The notes under the pieces are model-generated. The model made no database searches and was not told where the DNA came from. It saw nothing but the letters and a program-made list of their open reading frames with translations. A DNA stretch of 64,000 nucleotides from Spirometra erinaceieuropaei. Taxonomy: Eukaryota > Platyhelminthes > Cestoda > Diphyllobothriidea > Diphyllobothriidae. Below, piece after piece: positions 43,136 to 54,989 of this stretch (position 1 is the first letter of the stretch; each line of letters begins with the position of its first letter). The stretch spans positions 2,328,006 through 2,392,005 of the forward strand of contig CACRXP010000001.1 in NCBI GenBank assembly GCA_902702965.1, read 5' to 3'. The position numbers were made by a program, and so were the translations under genes.

Positions 43136-44900
43136 GTGAGCAGATACCTGTATACCGGAGTTGTTCAGGCCAAATTGACATTTTTGTATACTAATGCACA
43201 AAGTCTCATTACGAGGATCGACGAACTTACAGTGTTTTTTTCGAAACCAAGGTCCTATGTCATGGCCAAAACGGAAATATGGCTCAAGGCCCAAAGTGGT
43301 GATTCCGAGAATACGTTACGGGGATACCAGTTCGTTCACACGGGCCGTCAAAATGACAGCATTGCGAGGTAGTCGTACATATAGGGACTGCAAATGCGCA
43401 AGTGGAACGACTTCACAACGTCTCCCTTGGATATAATTTCTCTGGGTATAGATAAAGCAGAGAAACGCTGTAAGGTCTAGAGTGAAGTCACCCGTGGCTA
43501 GGCGTCAGAACGGTGAGACTCGAAAATTGACTCAGACTCCTACCCAAAAGATAGGTAGTACAGTTCCATTTAGGGGTACGACGCCTTCACTTCGATCTAA
43601 CAAGTCTGTTCAGACCAGCACGTCTACAAAAGATCTGGGATGTACGGATTCAAGGGAGAATGTTTAAGTGGATCAGGAGTTTTCTGTCCTCCAGACTACA
43701 AAGAGTCGTCGTTAGTAATTCTACCTCGGAATGGGTAAAGGTGGAAAGTGGTGTCCCACAGGGTTCTGTCTTAGGCCCAGTACTCTTCCTGATTTATGTT
43801 GATGACCGCATCAGCGAAGTGAATTGCGAGGCTCTCATGTTCGCGGATGACATAAAAATATGGAGTGAAGTCAAATGTGATGATGACGCAGAGAAGTTGC
43901 AGTCGAACATCAACAAACTGTGTGCTTGGTCGAACAGATGGCTTTCGAAGTTTAACGTGTCCAAATGCGTGGTTTTGCACCTGAACACCGGCCGCAATGC
44001 CTCTCCCAAACACCAGTACTATATTGACGGGACGAGGTTAGAAACTGTGGAAAGACACAGAGATCTGGGTGTATGGACGACCACAAATCTATCGCCATCA
44101 GAACACTGTAGAAAGATCGTCCAGAAGGCAACTAGCACTCTACATTGGATCAGACGTGCATTTAAATTATTTCCTCCCGAACTTTTCGAAAGACTCTTTG
44201 GTGTCTTTGTAAGACCTCATCTAGAGTATGGAATGCCAGCAGTCTCACCATGGATGAGGAAGGATATCAACTTACTCGAACAGGTGCAACGCAGAGCGAC
44301 AAAGATGGTCGACGGTCTGAAGTATTTGTCTTATCAGGAGAGGCTGAATTTGCTTGGCCTATTCCCTCTTTCTTATAGACAAATAAACAGCAGTCTACTC
44401 TGGACCTTCCGGATTGTTCGCGGCCAGGGTTGCTCATTAAGAGCAGAGGACTTCTTTGAGTTCGCCCGTACAAACCAACTACGCGGCCATGCATACAAAG
44501 TCGGGAATGAGCGCACGCGTTTAGACCGACGAAAATTTTCATTCAGCCAGCGGATTGTCAGGCCGTGGAACTCGCTTCCAAGCGACATGGTGACGGCTGA
44601 CGCAGTTTGTGTGTTTAAAAGAAAACTTGCTCGTCTTGTTTTTGACAGAAATCGGCTTGTACAGCATAACTATGCACAGCCAGTTTTGTAAAATCTGTCA
44701 TATACAATCTTCCGCACTAATTTACAGAGACCCCATGCACTACCTTATGATTACGATTGAACTGTGACCCAATCACATTTTAAATGCCTGCAATTTTATT
44801 TTATTTTTGAGTATGAATCTGCGAAAGCACTGTACATAAATAGGGTCATCAAGGGCTCTGCCTGTTACCCTTCAATATACATACATACATACATACAAAC
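43136..44900 (+). mobile_element. Non-LTR retrotransposon 1 (CR1/Jockey-like), internally deleted
   Basis: It starts with endonuclease remnants (LTFLYTNAQSL, then a corrupted TEIWL and GYQFVHTGRQ at 43163-43370). It jumps within about 250 bp to the middle of the RT and continues as one frame to 44691. The 3' end is marked by an (ATAC)n tract at 44876-44897, as expected for elements of this group with microsatellite tails. Most of the endonuclease and RT motif A are missing, so the copy cannot move by itself. Confidence 0.85.
43660..44691 (+). pseudogene. RT C-terminal portion of retrotransposon 1, 343 codons uninterrupted
   Basis: The frame begins just before FKWIRSFLSSRLQRVVV. It contains motif B GVPQGSVLGPVLFLIYVDD (residues 31-49), the catalytic box FADD (61-64), and the thumb/C-terminal signature LEQVQRRATKMVDGLKYLS followed by YQERLNLLGLFPLSYR. 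Motif A, with the first catalytic Asp, lies upstream of this frame in the family and is absent. The frame ends with TAA and is free of stops, so the damage is by deletion and not by gradual decay. Confidence 0.85.
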
Positions 44901-45419
44901 CCGGCAGCTCCAATTATATCCCCGAATAATTCTCTGTCCTGCTTACCGGTTACTTATCAAAGCCCTACTATATATCCAGCAAATAATTCATACATGAATT
45001 GCCCTAAATCATTTATGCCCCAACCTTCTTCAGCCTTTCCACCACTTAAGGCCAATTGCTCTCAGGTACGTCAACCTATCTCCTTTGACTTCCAACCTAG
45101 ACCTGGTTCCCCACCCTTTCATTCTTAAAGCGGCCTACCCTCACCCACTAGCCCCTACTTTCCTTCTAGCCTCCCTCCTCCTCCCCTTCCTCCACTATTT
45201 AACTACCAACAAGTCTATCCATGCTCTAACTCCCCTAGCATTCCAATGTTTGAAAACTATATCCCCACCTCCTTTAGGTCTCATACTCAGCCTCCTCTTG
45301 CTGACTCCCCGTACGTCAATAACTCTAAATTAACTGGTACTTATTCTGCGAGTGTCATTAATTCACAGCTTACATATCCGCCTCCAATTTTTTTTAAATA
45401 CCGTCGAAAATAGCATTGC

Positions 45420-46139
45420 CGTTCGAAACACATTAGATATTATATTATTGAATGCCAGGTATGTTCTAAACAAGATGGCCCAAATCAGAGCCATTGCTCT
45501 GGAAATGACGCCTGATATTATATGTGTAACAGAATCTTGGACCCATTCTCTAATTCCTGACTCTGCCCTTTTCATAGATGACTTCGATTTTTACCGCTAA
45601 GACCGCACGACTAGGCGTGGGGATGATTGTCTTCTTTATCTTAAATCCTACCTAAAGCACTCTCCCTATTACTTGGATGTTTCCTCATTCACGGGAAACT
45701 TCTGCTTTGCATCTGTTATTCTCTCGCCACAAAGAAAGGCAATTATTGGCTGTATCTACAATCCCCTAAATTGTTTAGCCAGTGATGATTCACAACTCTT
45801 TGAGATCTTTAAATTAACTTCGGAAGCTGCTTTCGATGTTAAAATAAACACTGGGGATTTTAACCTTCCTGAAATAGACTGGGTTTGCAATAGCTGTCCA
45901 CCCAGATTCCATTCTTTCAAGATATTGTCAATTTTTCTAATTGGTACCAACTTTTGCGCTCTCCAACAAGCGATAATCACATTTTAGATCTAATCTTTAC
46001 CAATGACATTGCTCCTCTTTCTGTTGCTTTAAAAAAGGACCTCTTTGACAGTAACCACGTATTAATTCTATGGCCAATCTCAACAGCTGTTCCTCAATGC
46101 CTCTACTTTGACTATCCCCAACTTGATGAAAGGACTTGA
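45420..46139 (+). pseudogene. Endonuclease (APE-type) domain of retrotransposon 2, broken
   Basis: Three plus frames carry successive parts: IILLNARYVLNKMAQIRAI and PDIICVTESWTHSLI (the N-terminal Asn and Glu-containing TESW motif), then CIYNPLN and INTGDFNLPEIDW (the GDFN active-site motif), then SDNHILDLIFTND (the S/D-H region). A stop at about 45598 and shifts near 45950 separate them. Confidence 0.85.
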
Positions 46140-46422
46140 CGTCCGATGATCTCCGATACCGTGCAACTCCCCCCCCCCTTCTTGACGGTCGAAAATCTAC
46201 CGCCAGCAGTTTTTTTTTCTCCCGAACCCTTCAAACCATAAAAACCATCATCAACTATATTTTTATTCTTCAGGAGATTTTTTTTCACTGCTGGTCGGAT
46301 TTGTGTCTAATCGCTTCCCTTGACAATGCCTGTAAACTGGCATTTAATAACTTAAATTAAATTAAATTCATTGTTGCTTACCGCTTGCCTTTTCAAAAAA
46401 GACTAGCGTCCTTCGGACTTAC

Positions 46423-48576
46423 ATGAACTACAACTGCGTAGATAACGACTTAATAAATAACTATACTAGATCTTTGGATTGGTGTGGCTTCCTCTGCTGT
46501 GGCGATGCACCCATTCTTCTTGATGCCATGTCCAATGTTTCCAAGGACATTCTAGAGTTTGTGCCGCGTAGATATCTCAAGCCTAATTCTTCAGATTCCC
46601 TTATTCCTCATTTCCTTCAGAACAAACTAAAAACGTTGAGGCGACAGCTGCGTGACCCATCCATTAGTTCCTTACCAGTTCATATTAGAATCACAGAGAT
46701 TTTTGAGATGGCCTCAAGGATGCGCCAAGCGCGCGACAGGCAAAGAGAATCAATTGCTCTCAGTGGTTCGAACCCTGGCAAATCTGTCGCTAAAATCTTC
46801 CGTCATCAATCCTCCTCTAAGCGTGGTCACGAACTTCCACCCATGCTAAATGATAACAAGGTCTTCCTCACCGATTACACTGACAAGGCGGAGTTGTTTA
46901 GTGCTTTCCTTGCAAAACACCTTGCTACCGAGTCCGATCCGGTCCCTTTCTTTCGATCACTTTCAGATAGGACACTTAGTACAATTGATGTCTCCTCAGA
47001 TCTCATTAAGAAACACATAAGCCGTTTGAAATACTCACACTGCTCAGGAACGGACGAGATTCCGAATTCGATTATTAAACAAGCGTCCGACCTTTCCATA
47101 TTGCTCAGTCATTTATTCTCTGTTTATATTTCAAAAGGATTCTTTCCTGAGACATGGAAAACGTCAATTATTATTCCCGTCTTTAAGTCAGGATCTCGGT
47201 TCGATGTTAATAACCATCGGGGCGTGCACAAAACGCCGTCTCTAACAAAGCTTCTTGAAAGGATTATTTTCAATGAAATTCTCGACTTCTGTCTAGCTAA
47301 TCGGCTTCTGAGCTCTAGTCAGCATGGATTTTTACCTGAACGATGCTGCGAAACATGTCACTTGGCTTTTCTTAATCTAGTCACTTCTCTTCGTAATGAG
47401 CGGCAGTCAGTGGTAGTTATTTACTTTGATCTTAGCAGAGCCTTTGACAAGGTGCCCCATAGACGTCTTTTAGTAAAATTGGAAGCTCTCGGCATCCGGC
47501 CGCCTCTACTCGACTTCATCAGGTCCTATCTGTCCAACCGATATCAGAAAGTCATGGTCGGTAATAGCTACTCGACACCCCACTCGACCACGAGCGGCGT
47601 ACTTCAAGGCACGGTTCTGGGTCCGCTACTCTTCCTTCTGTACATCAATGATATTTCGAATGAACTCGGAAATTCGCAAACGTTTACTTATGCCGATGAC
47701 CTCAAGTGCGATTACCCATACTCTAAGGACACTGCAAACGCTTGTGTTGAAAAAATTAATACCGATTTACTACGCTTAAGCAGATGGGGTTCGACATGGA
47801 AGATGGAGTTTTCATCATCCAAGTGTAGTTTCATGTCTTTTGGTCCTACCAAACTTCCTGGTCCCATAATTTTTCAGAATAACCCACTCTCAGAATGCCT
47901 CACCATAAAGGACCTAGGTCTAAGTTATACAAATAAGCTTGCTTTATCACCTCATGCAGATAGAATCTCTGCCAAAGCCGCGCAGATATGTGGATTCACA
48001 TTGCATAATTTTTTCCTTCCGGAAATGAAGCTAAGACTTTATCAAATGTTTGTTTTTCCAGTCCTCGAATACTGCTGTCTTTTCTTCGGTTTAATGAACG
48101 CCTGCGACCGTAATAAAATCGAAAATGTTCTGAGGTTTTTCACCCGGAAACTGTTCTCTAAAGCTTCGTCCGGTATTTCTTATACTCAGAGATGTCAGCT
48201 GGCGAACATTAAGTTTTTGGGGGTTAGAAGACTCGAAGGTGACCTTTGCTTCCTTTTTCGCATCAACTCTAGCCCCAGTCTTCCGCGCATTGACACTCTC
48301 ACTCCGAGAGATCGGTCTTATGCCACGCGCAACTCCTGCATGGTGATTCCGCCGTCCCTTTTTTTTACTACATCTAAGCGCTCCCTCTTCTTTGCTTCCA
48401 AATATGCCTTCGTTTGTAATAATCTTCCGCCTGAAATAAGATTATCGCCTAAGCTACTGGTATTCAAGTCGAAATTACGCAAACATCTTACACCGGAAAG
48501 CATAAAGGCACTGTTAACGGTCTTATTCCCGAACACTGAGATTCTTGACTTCGAGAAGGGTCCTCCTGGGATTTAG
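46423..48576 (+). CDS. Reverse transcriptase of retrotransposon 2, 717 codons uninterrupted
   Basis: Copies element RNA into DNA at the nicked target (target-primed reverse transcription, from knowledge of the group). Key motifs: KYSHCSGTDEIPNSIIK (203-219), TSIIIPVFKSGSR (247-259), motif A YFDLSRAFDKVPH (334-346), motif B GVLQGTVLGPLLFLLYIND (392-410), and catalytic box YADD (423-426). The thumb and C-terminal part reach GI-stop at 48576. Oddities: the usual NYRPISLT segment is replaced by NNHRGVHKTPSLTK, and motif B has LQGT instead of PQGS. Without an intact endonuclease upstream in frame, independent mobility is doubtful, but the RT frame itself has no break. Confidence 0.9.
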   Translation: MNYNCVDNDLINNYTRSLDWCGFLCCGDAPILLDAMSNVSKDILEFVPRRYLKPNSSDSLIPHFLQNKLKTLRRQLRDPSISSLPVHIRITEIFEMASRMRQARDRQRESIALSGSNPGKSVAKIFRHQSSSKRGHELPPMLNDNKVFLTDYTDKAELFSAFLAKHLATESDPVPFFRSLSDRTLSTIDVSSDLIKKHISRLKYSHCSGTDEIPNSIIKQASDLSILLSHLFSVYISKGFFPETWKTSIIIPVFKSGSRFDVNNHRGVHKTPSLTKLLERIIFNEILDFCLANRLLSSSQHGFLPERCCETCHLAFLNLVTSLRNERQSVVVIYFDLSRAFDKVPHRRLLVKLEALGIRPPLLDFIRSYLSNRYQKVMVGNSYSTPHSTTSGVLQGTVLGPLLFLLYINDISNELGNSQTFTYADDLKCDYPYSKDTANACVEKINTDLLRLSRWGSTWKMEFSSSKCSFMSFGPTKLPGPIIFQNNPLSECLTIKDLGLSYTNKLALSPHADRISAKAAQICGFTLHNFFLPEMKLRLYQMFVFPVLEYCCLFFGLMNACDRNKIENVLRFFTRKLFSKASSGISYTQRCQLANIKFLGVRRLEGDLCFLFRINSSPSLPRIDTLTPRDRSYATRNSCMVIPPSLFFTTSKRSLFFASKYAFVCNNLPPEIRLSPKLLVFKSKLRKHLTPESIKALLTVLFPNTEILDFEKGPPGI

Positions 48577-49312
48577 TGGTAGATTAAGTGGTAACTCTTA
48601 ATTATATCATTAGAAACCCCTGTTTTGAATTGGTTTCTAAATCCACTGCTATCACTCCTCCCCCCATAACGACAATTTTCGCGGTTTTTGATGTCATCTC
48701 CCACATTCCGACCTCATGCGGTCTGTCGACGCTCAGGGCGGACCCTCAGTATTCGCCGACTACTAGTAGTTTGGTCGTACCCCCCTTTCCCACTCCTCGG
48801 CTGAGCTCAAAACGTGCTGTGGCCGATCGCATCTGGGTTCCTCTCGTCTGGCCTCTTTGACGCGAAAAGTCTCATGCGGCGTATCAATCCGGCCGAGACG
48901 ATCTCAATTGCGAATCCCGTATACAATGCCACATGCAAGCCAGTCCTGTCTGACCCGCATACGTACCCCTCAAGGCTGAGATTTATTGCTACCCTGAGGA
49001 TGACCGACAACATTCCGTTATATACCGCCACCTACAGGCCAGTCCTGCTCGCTTTTTTCTGTCATTATTCTTATTGAGGGGTTTTATCCTCCTGTAAAAT
49101 TGATCAATCATTTTTGACTTTTTGTAAGCAGTTTCTTTTTTTCACCCCTCAATCATCATGTTTCTCGATGGACTACTAATTCAGAAACTAGGAATTGCAT
49201 TTTGTAAAGATTCGGCCTACCTCGTCTAAAACTCGCATGTAAATTTATTTTAACTTGCTTTGATGGGACCCCGACGGATCTTAAATAAAAAAATTATCTA
49301 TCTATTTAAAAC

Positions 49313-52300
49313 CGACACTTCCTAACTGTGTACAGACCACCATATCTCCCAAGTGCAGCTGACGAGTCGCTCCTCCATTAGGTTAAGGAAGTAGCTGGAC
49401 ACCAAAAAGTTCTTATTGCCGCAGGGGACGATGCGCCGACGTCCTTCATCCGTAAGATTTCCAAACCGGCTCTCTGTGTGTTCCAACCTCCCTTCGGGCC
49501 AGGACATTTTTAATGCATTCTACGGAATGCGTTGGGCCTTATAAAAGAGCCCGCTGTTAGCGAGTGCGATTTTGAAGGCGGATGGGGAGATGCGCATTCA
49601 AAAGTCTGAGTATTGCCATGATTGAAATATCATTGGATTACAGGCCGCCTAATGATCCCTTCTAACGGAAATCGTGTCTCCGAATTACAATTTTTCATAA
49701 GATACGTCACTACTGTTAAGTGCGAATTTTCGATGATGCTAAGGATCTAGTAAACGGATTAAAATTCGACAAGCAAGAACGCAGATGTACTATTCGCAAA
49801 GCTGAGCCTTAGTAATTTTCACAAACTCTGGACTAACAGAGGAATAACTCGTTTTGTAAACTCTAGCAAGTCTTTCAGCATCATGTTGGCTTCCTCATAT
49901 AGCCTCCAAATATACCCATTATGCAATGGTGTCGTGAAGTTTTGAGTTATACTTAAAAGGACTTTAACTATGAGTGGCATGAGAAATACGGCAATGTCAA
50001 ACTTGCTCAGAGTTAGCTGGATTTTTTAAAGCTCTCTGGGTGACCCGAAGGAATTTTATTTGCCTATAACTCGTCATGTCCCTGAGCACTAGGCATGCTT
50101 TATTAATAAAATGTTTTGCTTGATGAGGCACAGTGAATCAAGGCAATAATATTCCGAAGGCTTGTCTCTCACTAGGTCACTAGTTGAGCCTGTCCTCAGG
50201 AGTCGTTTGTTTGATGACCCATGGTTATACCTGTCCAACACAGAGATGACCGCTATAACGAATATCTAAACGACGTCGTTTAAACACGCATAGCAAAGTG
50301 AAGAAGGGTGAAATTTGGACATGCATAATTACCCTGTGTCGCCTTGTCTTTTATACCGCCTTAACATGGTTATTTTCTTAAATAGAATTGACGAACGAAT
50401 GGGCCATTCCAACCAATCGTAGTACCTTAAGGGCAGCCCATGTACAGATTTCGTAGGGACGTCAGGGTTAAAATAGAAGTGAGCCTCGATGTTCAGAATA
50501 CATTGCCAGTTCCGCATCTCAGGTGTGTATACAACAAGGAAATTCAAAAAGCCGTGCAATCCGTCTCTCACAATAACCTGTGGCGTTTAAGCGGTGAGAG
50601 TGTGAATTAAGAGCGCTATAATAATCAGGCGAAATTCTGAATTCTGGCAAAAGTAAAGAGTCATTAGAATGAGGGGTTAAACGTATACAGAACCCCGGAT
50701 TGTCCTGTCGGGCGGTAGTGGCCGCTGGCGAAGCCAGGGCTGGTGTTTAATGAGTCCAGGCATACCTGAGAGTCCGTGAGACAGTGGTGGCAGCAACGTT
50801 TGTAGGCTAGTGGAGCAATATGAAGTGGTGTCCAGTTGGTGTATTGCATTTGCTGAGGGGTGGTGTTCAAGTGCTCATGTGCATCCGTGACTCTATGGTC
50901 GTACATGCGCCAGGGTTGAAGTCGGTAAGTGCGCCTGGAGCCGTTCGTTCAACGCCCCTTGGTGCAACGGGGCCAGACATGTCCGTGATGGCTGTCGGCA
51001 AAAAACTCACACGATAAGGTTTGGTTTGCTGAGAAATTTTTGATCCTGTATAAGAAAGACAGTGCAAAATTTGCTGAAAATATCCTTAACGACTTGGTTT
51101 GCCCACTGTTATGTTGTCAACGAGCTCAGCTTTCCGCCTAATAAAAATACCTATGTTCATTTATTCACACTAAATACCGAATAATATACAGAGGCGATAT
51201 CGAGTCTTTATGACTAGTTCTTTATGGGACATATTTACATATTTTACGGCGATTAGGTGCTGCCATAGCACTCTATAATTTACAGGCTCACATTTATCCT
51301 CTGAATGGAGGCTAAAAAGACTAGGATTGCGACTGATTTACTAACAGCGTATAGGACATATCTGCCTTTCTCAAGAAGGACTTATCTGGCCCTCTGTGAC
51401 ACTTGCAAGCTTAGTGGAAAAAGTAGGCGGGTTAAGACGGTTCCTTCAAAAGGGCAGCCGTTTGCAGTCCCACTGTGAAAAGCAGTCTCATGGAGGTAGT
51501 TACTTTTTCTCGTTTCCACCTCACCCCAGAACGTTAGAATATCTTGGAAACACAGGAGAGGAGTAAAACAATCGTGACGCCTTTTAAAGATTGCCAACAG
51601 CAAAGCAGTCAGCAGGTTCACAGAGACCTCACTACCCAAATATACATTAATGGAAGGATCGCGATCAGATATCAACCTTGGATAGTTTCGGACAGAGCTT
51701 TAGGAAATGCCCAGAGACATATGGTGAGATGTACCCAACAAGTGTACAATCAAGTAGAAGATCTTTTCTAGATCAAAATCACATTTATGTTTTGATGAAT
51801 GCGCCTCAACCCTTTCGAAGTGATGCGGCTTTTGGATGTCATATTAACTTCTCTCTCTGATGCTGATGATTTTCGTGGTCTTTCTCTTTTGTTTTAGCCA
51901 CAATCTCCACGTCCCAGCGCCGATTTTCTATGCGGAAACGAATGAAAGCATTGTAAACTTTGTATAAAACATCTTTGCCAATGGTCACGTCTATCTTCAT
52001 GATGGCTTTTGGGTCTCTAAGAGAGGGGTCTGAATTGCTCCGTATATAAACACCCACGACATATGCGAAGGTGTTAGTGAAAAAGAAGATCTTTTTTGAC
52101 GAAATTCTTGCTTTCAGCTTTAATATAAAATCAGGTATTTACGGACGCTGAAGATGAACAATCCCCATTCAGACCATTTTTGCAGTAGATGTAAATTCTT
52201 ATAAGGATCTGTTCGACTGAATCCGAATGACTTTATAGAAAGTGGTATAGTCACTGAACAAGATCTTACTATATTCGACTCTCTTTGGACTATCAGTAAC

Positions 52301-54010
52301 CTAGAATAGACAAGATAAGGGCCCGAGATCGGAATTTGAGGAAAAGCGCCAGCCCAACCTATCCGCTCAGATGGTTCTACATCGAAATGAAATTGATCTC
52401 TAATTCGGATGAACAATTTTCATTCCATACCCAGAACTTCTAGTTTGCGCGACTAGCGGTTGATGTGAGACATTATCGGAAGCTCTTTTAAAAGTCGGTA
52501 ATTTCGAAGTCTGTCTCAAAGGTCTTCTCTAGAGATCAGCACTGGGTTTCATGACGGTTTAGAAAGTTCAACCGACTGAATGTTCCTTGCTAAAAACCAT
52601 ATTTGAGGTCTTTTACTGCAATTGTCGCCCCATAGTGTTGTACTATAGGTTCTTTGAAGGAACCGACATTATTTTTAAGTCTATACAGACTATGTGTATA
52701 TTTTCAGTATGATTTGCAGTCAACCGGGGTCCGGGATCCTACTCTCTGCACATTTGTGATCATTTTGCATCAAAAAATGTACCCGAAACTGCGATAATGC
52801 TAGCTAGGCCTTTGCATAGCTCAGTAAGGGTCAGCTTGCATGTTTTATTTCATCTAAATGTATTTGTTGTTGGTTGAAGGGGGAGCTGAATTATCAACTA
52901 GGCCGTGAAGGGAGCACCTGCAATGACTGAAGTTTCCAGTCTAATGTCAGTCTCTGAGGTGCCAAGTGGAGGTTCTGCGTAACCAGCGATTAGAGGAAAC
53001 TGAATAGAAACTTAACTGTCTGCGATTCACCTGCCATTAGGTTTCCAATAGATTACTTGAAACACTAAACCTTATCATAATGCGTTCTTCCACTATGAGA
53101 ACGTCCAACGGACCATACCATTCATTGGCGCTCAAAATTAATTCTGAACGCTTATGATTCAGGAGCACTTCTTTCTTTGATCATAGCGGTAGAGAACGTG
53201 ATTTGGGTACTTTTAAAGGACAACTAAATGCACCTTACTGCCCACACACGCCGTGCAACGCTGCCGAGAAAGTACAACCACTTATATTCGCCGGTTGGGT
53301 TTCCTATAGACTGTCTTGCGTATTGCGAAGAAGTCACTTTTAGAAACATTGATCTTTTTTGTGAAATTTTGGTACATGTAATTGGGCCATGGCCATTCAA
53401 ATCTCATGGCAGATGCGATTTAGACTTTCCTGCCGTTCCCACCCATTTATAAAAAGCTAATTCTGCAACTGTAACTGTTGTATCTTCCGCACCTTTATCT
53501 TCTTTTTATTCTCTCTCCTCTCTTGTCTCTTCGGCTCCTAAAACCGCCAGTTGATTGAGAGACTTGGTATATTTAATCAAAACTTGCCTCGTGGACTTCT
53601 GTAGGGAGTTTTGTCGTTATGTCTTGGGGATTATTGTCAAGCATAGATGATGACTTCTCCCTTTTGCAAGTTATTTTTAAAAATCGTCAGTCTGCTCATA
53701 CGAGACGGAAGGTTAATTGATGAGGCAGAATCTAAATGTTGGAAGGCAGTCAGACTGTTAATCATGCGTAAATATACTTTAGGAGTATGATTAATACTTG
53801 AAGGGGACAGTGAGAATCTACTGGTAAGTTTGACACTTAAGACATACGTACAAATGATTGAAAGAAAATACCCTTACATAGGTAACGTCAACCTAAGGTG
53901 TACGGCAAGAAGACAATCGAAACTTAGTACTTTTTTTAGTTGTAAAATTCGGTTGATATGACCAAGAGCCTCAATTGTCTATGCCCTAAAACATAAACAG
54001 GAGAAGGCGA
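49313..54010. other. Mostly featureless AT-rich interval
   Basis: It contains one fragment of the long-TIR family (49591-49715). A moderately GC-rich stretch at 50690-51010 is open on both strands for 65-80 codons but shows no motif. No exon with convincing splice sites was found in the rest. Confidence 0.45.
49591..49715. mobile_element. Long-TIR element fragment (copy v, right arm only)
   Basis: GCGCATTCAAAAGTCTGAGT through CTTCTAACGGAAATCGTGTC to ACGTCACTACTG matches the right terminal arm of copies (i)-(iii). No partner arm is nearby. Confidence 0.6.
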
Positions 54011-54014
54011 TTGT

Positions 54015-54250
54015 CTAGAAAGGCAAAGGAGATTAGGATGGCCATTTTTGGTTTATTCGCTGTCGTCAGTCAGTCTTAACCAACTTCAGGTTCTTGGGCG
54101 CCTGAGTTTCGAATGTGCGCTATGTTGGTTAGTTAAGCGTTAGTCATCCAACGCTCTGACCACTGAGCCAGCGGTTCGTAATCCTGTAAGTCGCGATTGG
54201 GAATATCAACTTTATTAGGAGGGCGTCCACCAATCGGATTATAGGACAAA
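54015..54250 (-). mobile_element. tRNA-derived SINE, copy 5
   Basis: The body contains GGTTTATTCGCTGTCGTCAG. The head on minus contains TGGCTCAGTGGTCAGAGCGT, a good A box (plus 54151-54175). The linker GGGAATATCAACTTTATTAG and the tail-like GGGCGTCCACCAATCGG follow to 54250, the same composite junction as in copies 1 and 2. Confidence 0.75.
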
Positions 54251-54259
54251 TACGTCACA

Positions 54260-54985
54260 TAACACGATCATTAAACGATCTTCCAACAAATAACCAGGAA
54301 TCTTCAGACATTCTCAACAGTAAAACAACCAACGTTCTGAATTTTACAAGCAGCTCAATGTACACTGCCAACTAATATTTCCGTGCGGTGTGAACTCTCT
54401 AAACGCATTTGTCCAGTTGTTTATGTTACAAAGTTACATTTTTCGGGCGTGACGCATTTTTTTCCAAAGGAACTTCATACATCTCTTCACTTGCCTTCCA
54501 CTGCCTGCTGACGAGTTCAATATATGAAATAAGCTTCATGATTTGAAAGTTGAATTTGTAAACCACATGACACCGAACTATGCTAACAGTGATGCAGGTC
54601 TCTCAAAACTTCCCATGGTTGCAAAGTTTCTATAAAACCAGATTTCATCCTTCGTTTTAGTAGAAAAAATAAATAAAAATATCGTTAAATTCGAATTTCT
54701 GAAAGCGCTCTTGTAAATGAATTCAAGGGATGTACTTATATTACAAGGGTATAATTGGTCACGACACCAAATAATTGACTTTTCGACAGTCATTTATCAG
54801 GTTAAATTGAAGGGTATTCAGAAAAAAGCAAATTCAACGTTAATCAATACTGCAAACTCATTTCAATAATATTCCCAGATTTTATGCAAATTGGAAAACC
54901 ACGTAGTGGCTCGCCAGTTCTCGCAACATGCTGTGTGCGAGTTCAAGCAATATTTCTTCGGTACGAAAAGAACGGAAGCCGAGCT
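54260..54985. other. No feature seen
   Basis: AT-rich sequence without recognisable coding segments or repeats. Confidence 0.4.
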
Positions 54986-54989
54986 ATTG

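Larger units (their letters stand above)
44901..49312 (+). mobile_element. Non-LTR retrotransposon 2 (Jockey/CR1-group), RT frame intact, endonuclease damaged
   Basis: The element lies immediately after the tail of retrotransposon 1 in the same orientation. Order: a Pro/Leu-rich leader (about 45000-45340), endonuclease remnants (45420-46139), RT (46423-48576), a 3' region, and an end GGACCCCGACGGATCTTAAATAAA followed by ATCTATCTAT near 49296-49306. The 5' boundary is approximate. The total of roughly 4.3 kb is near full length for this group. Confidence 0.82.
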
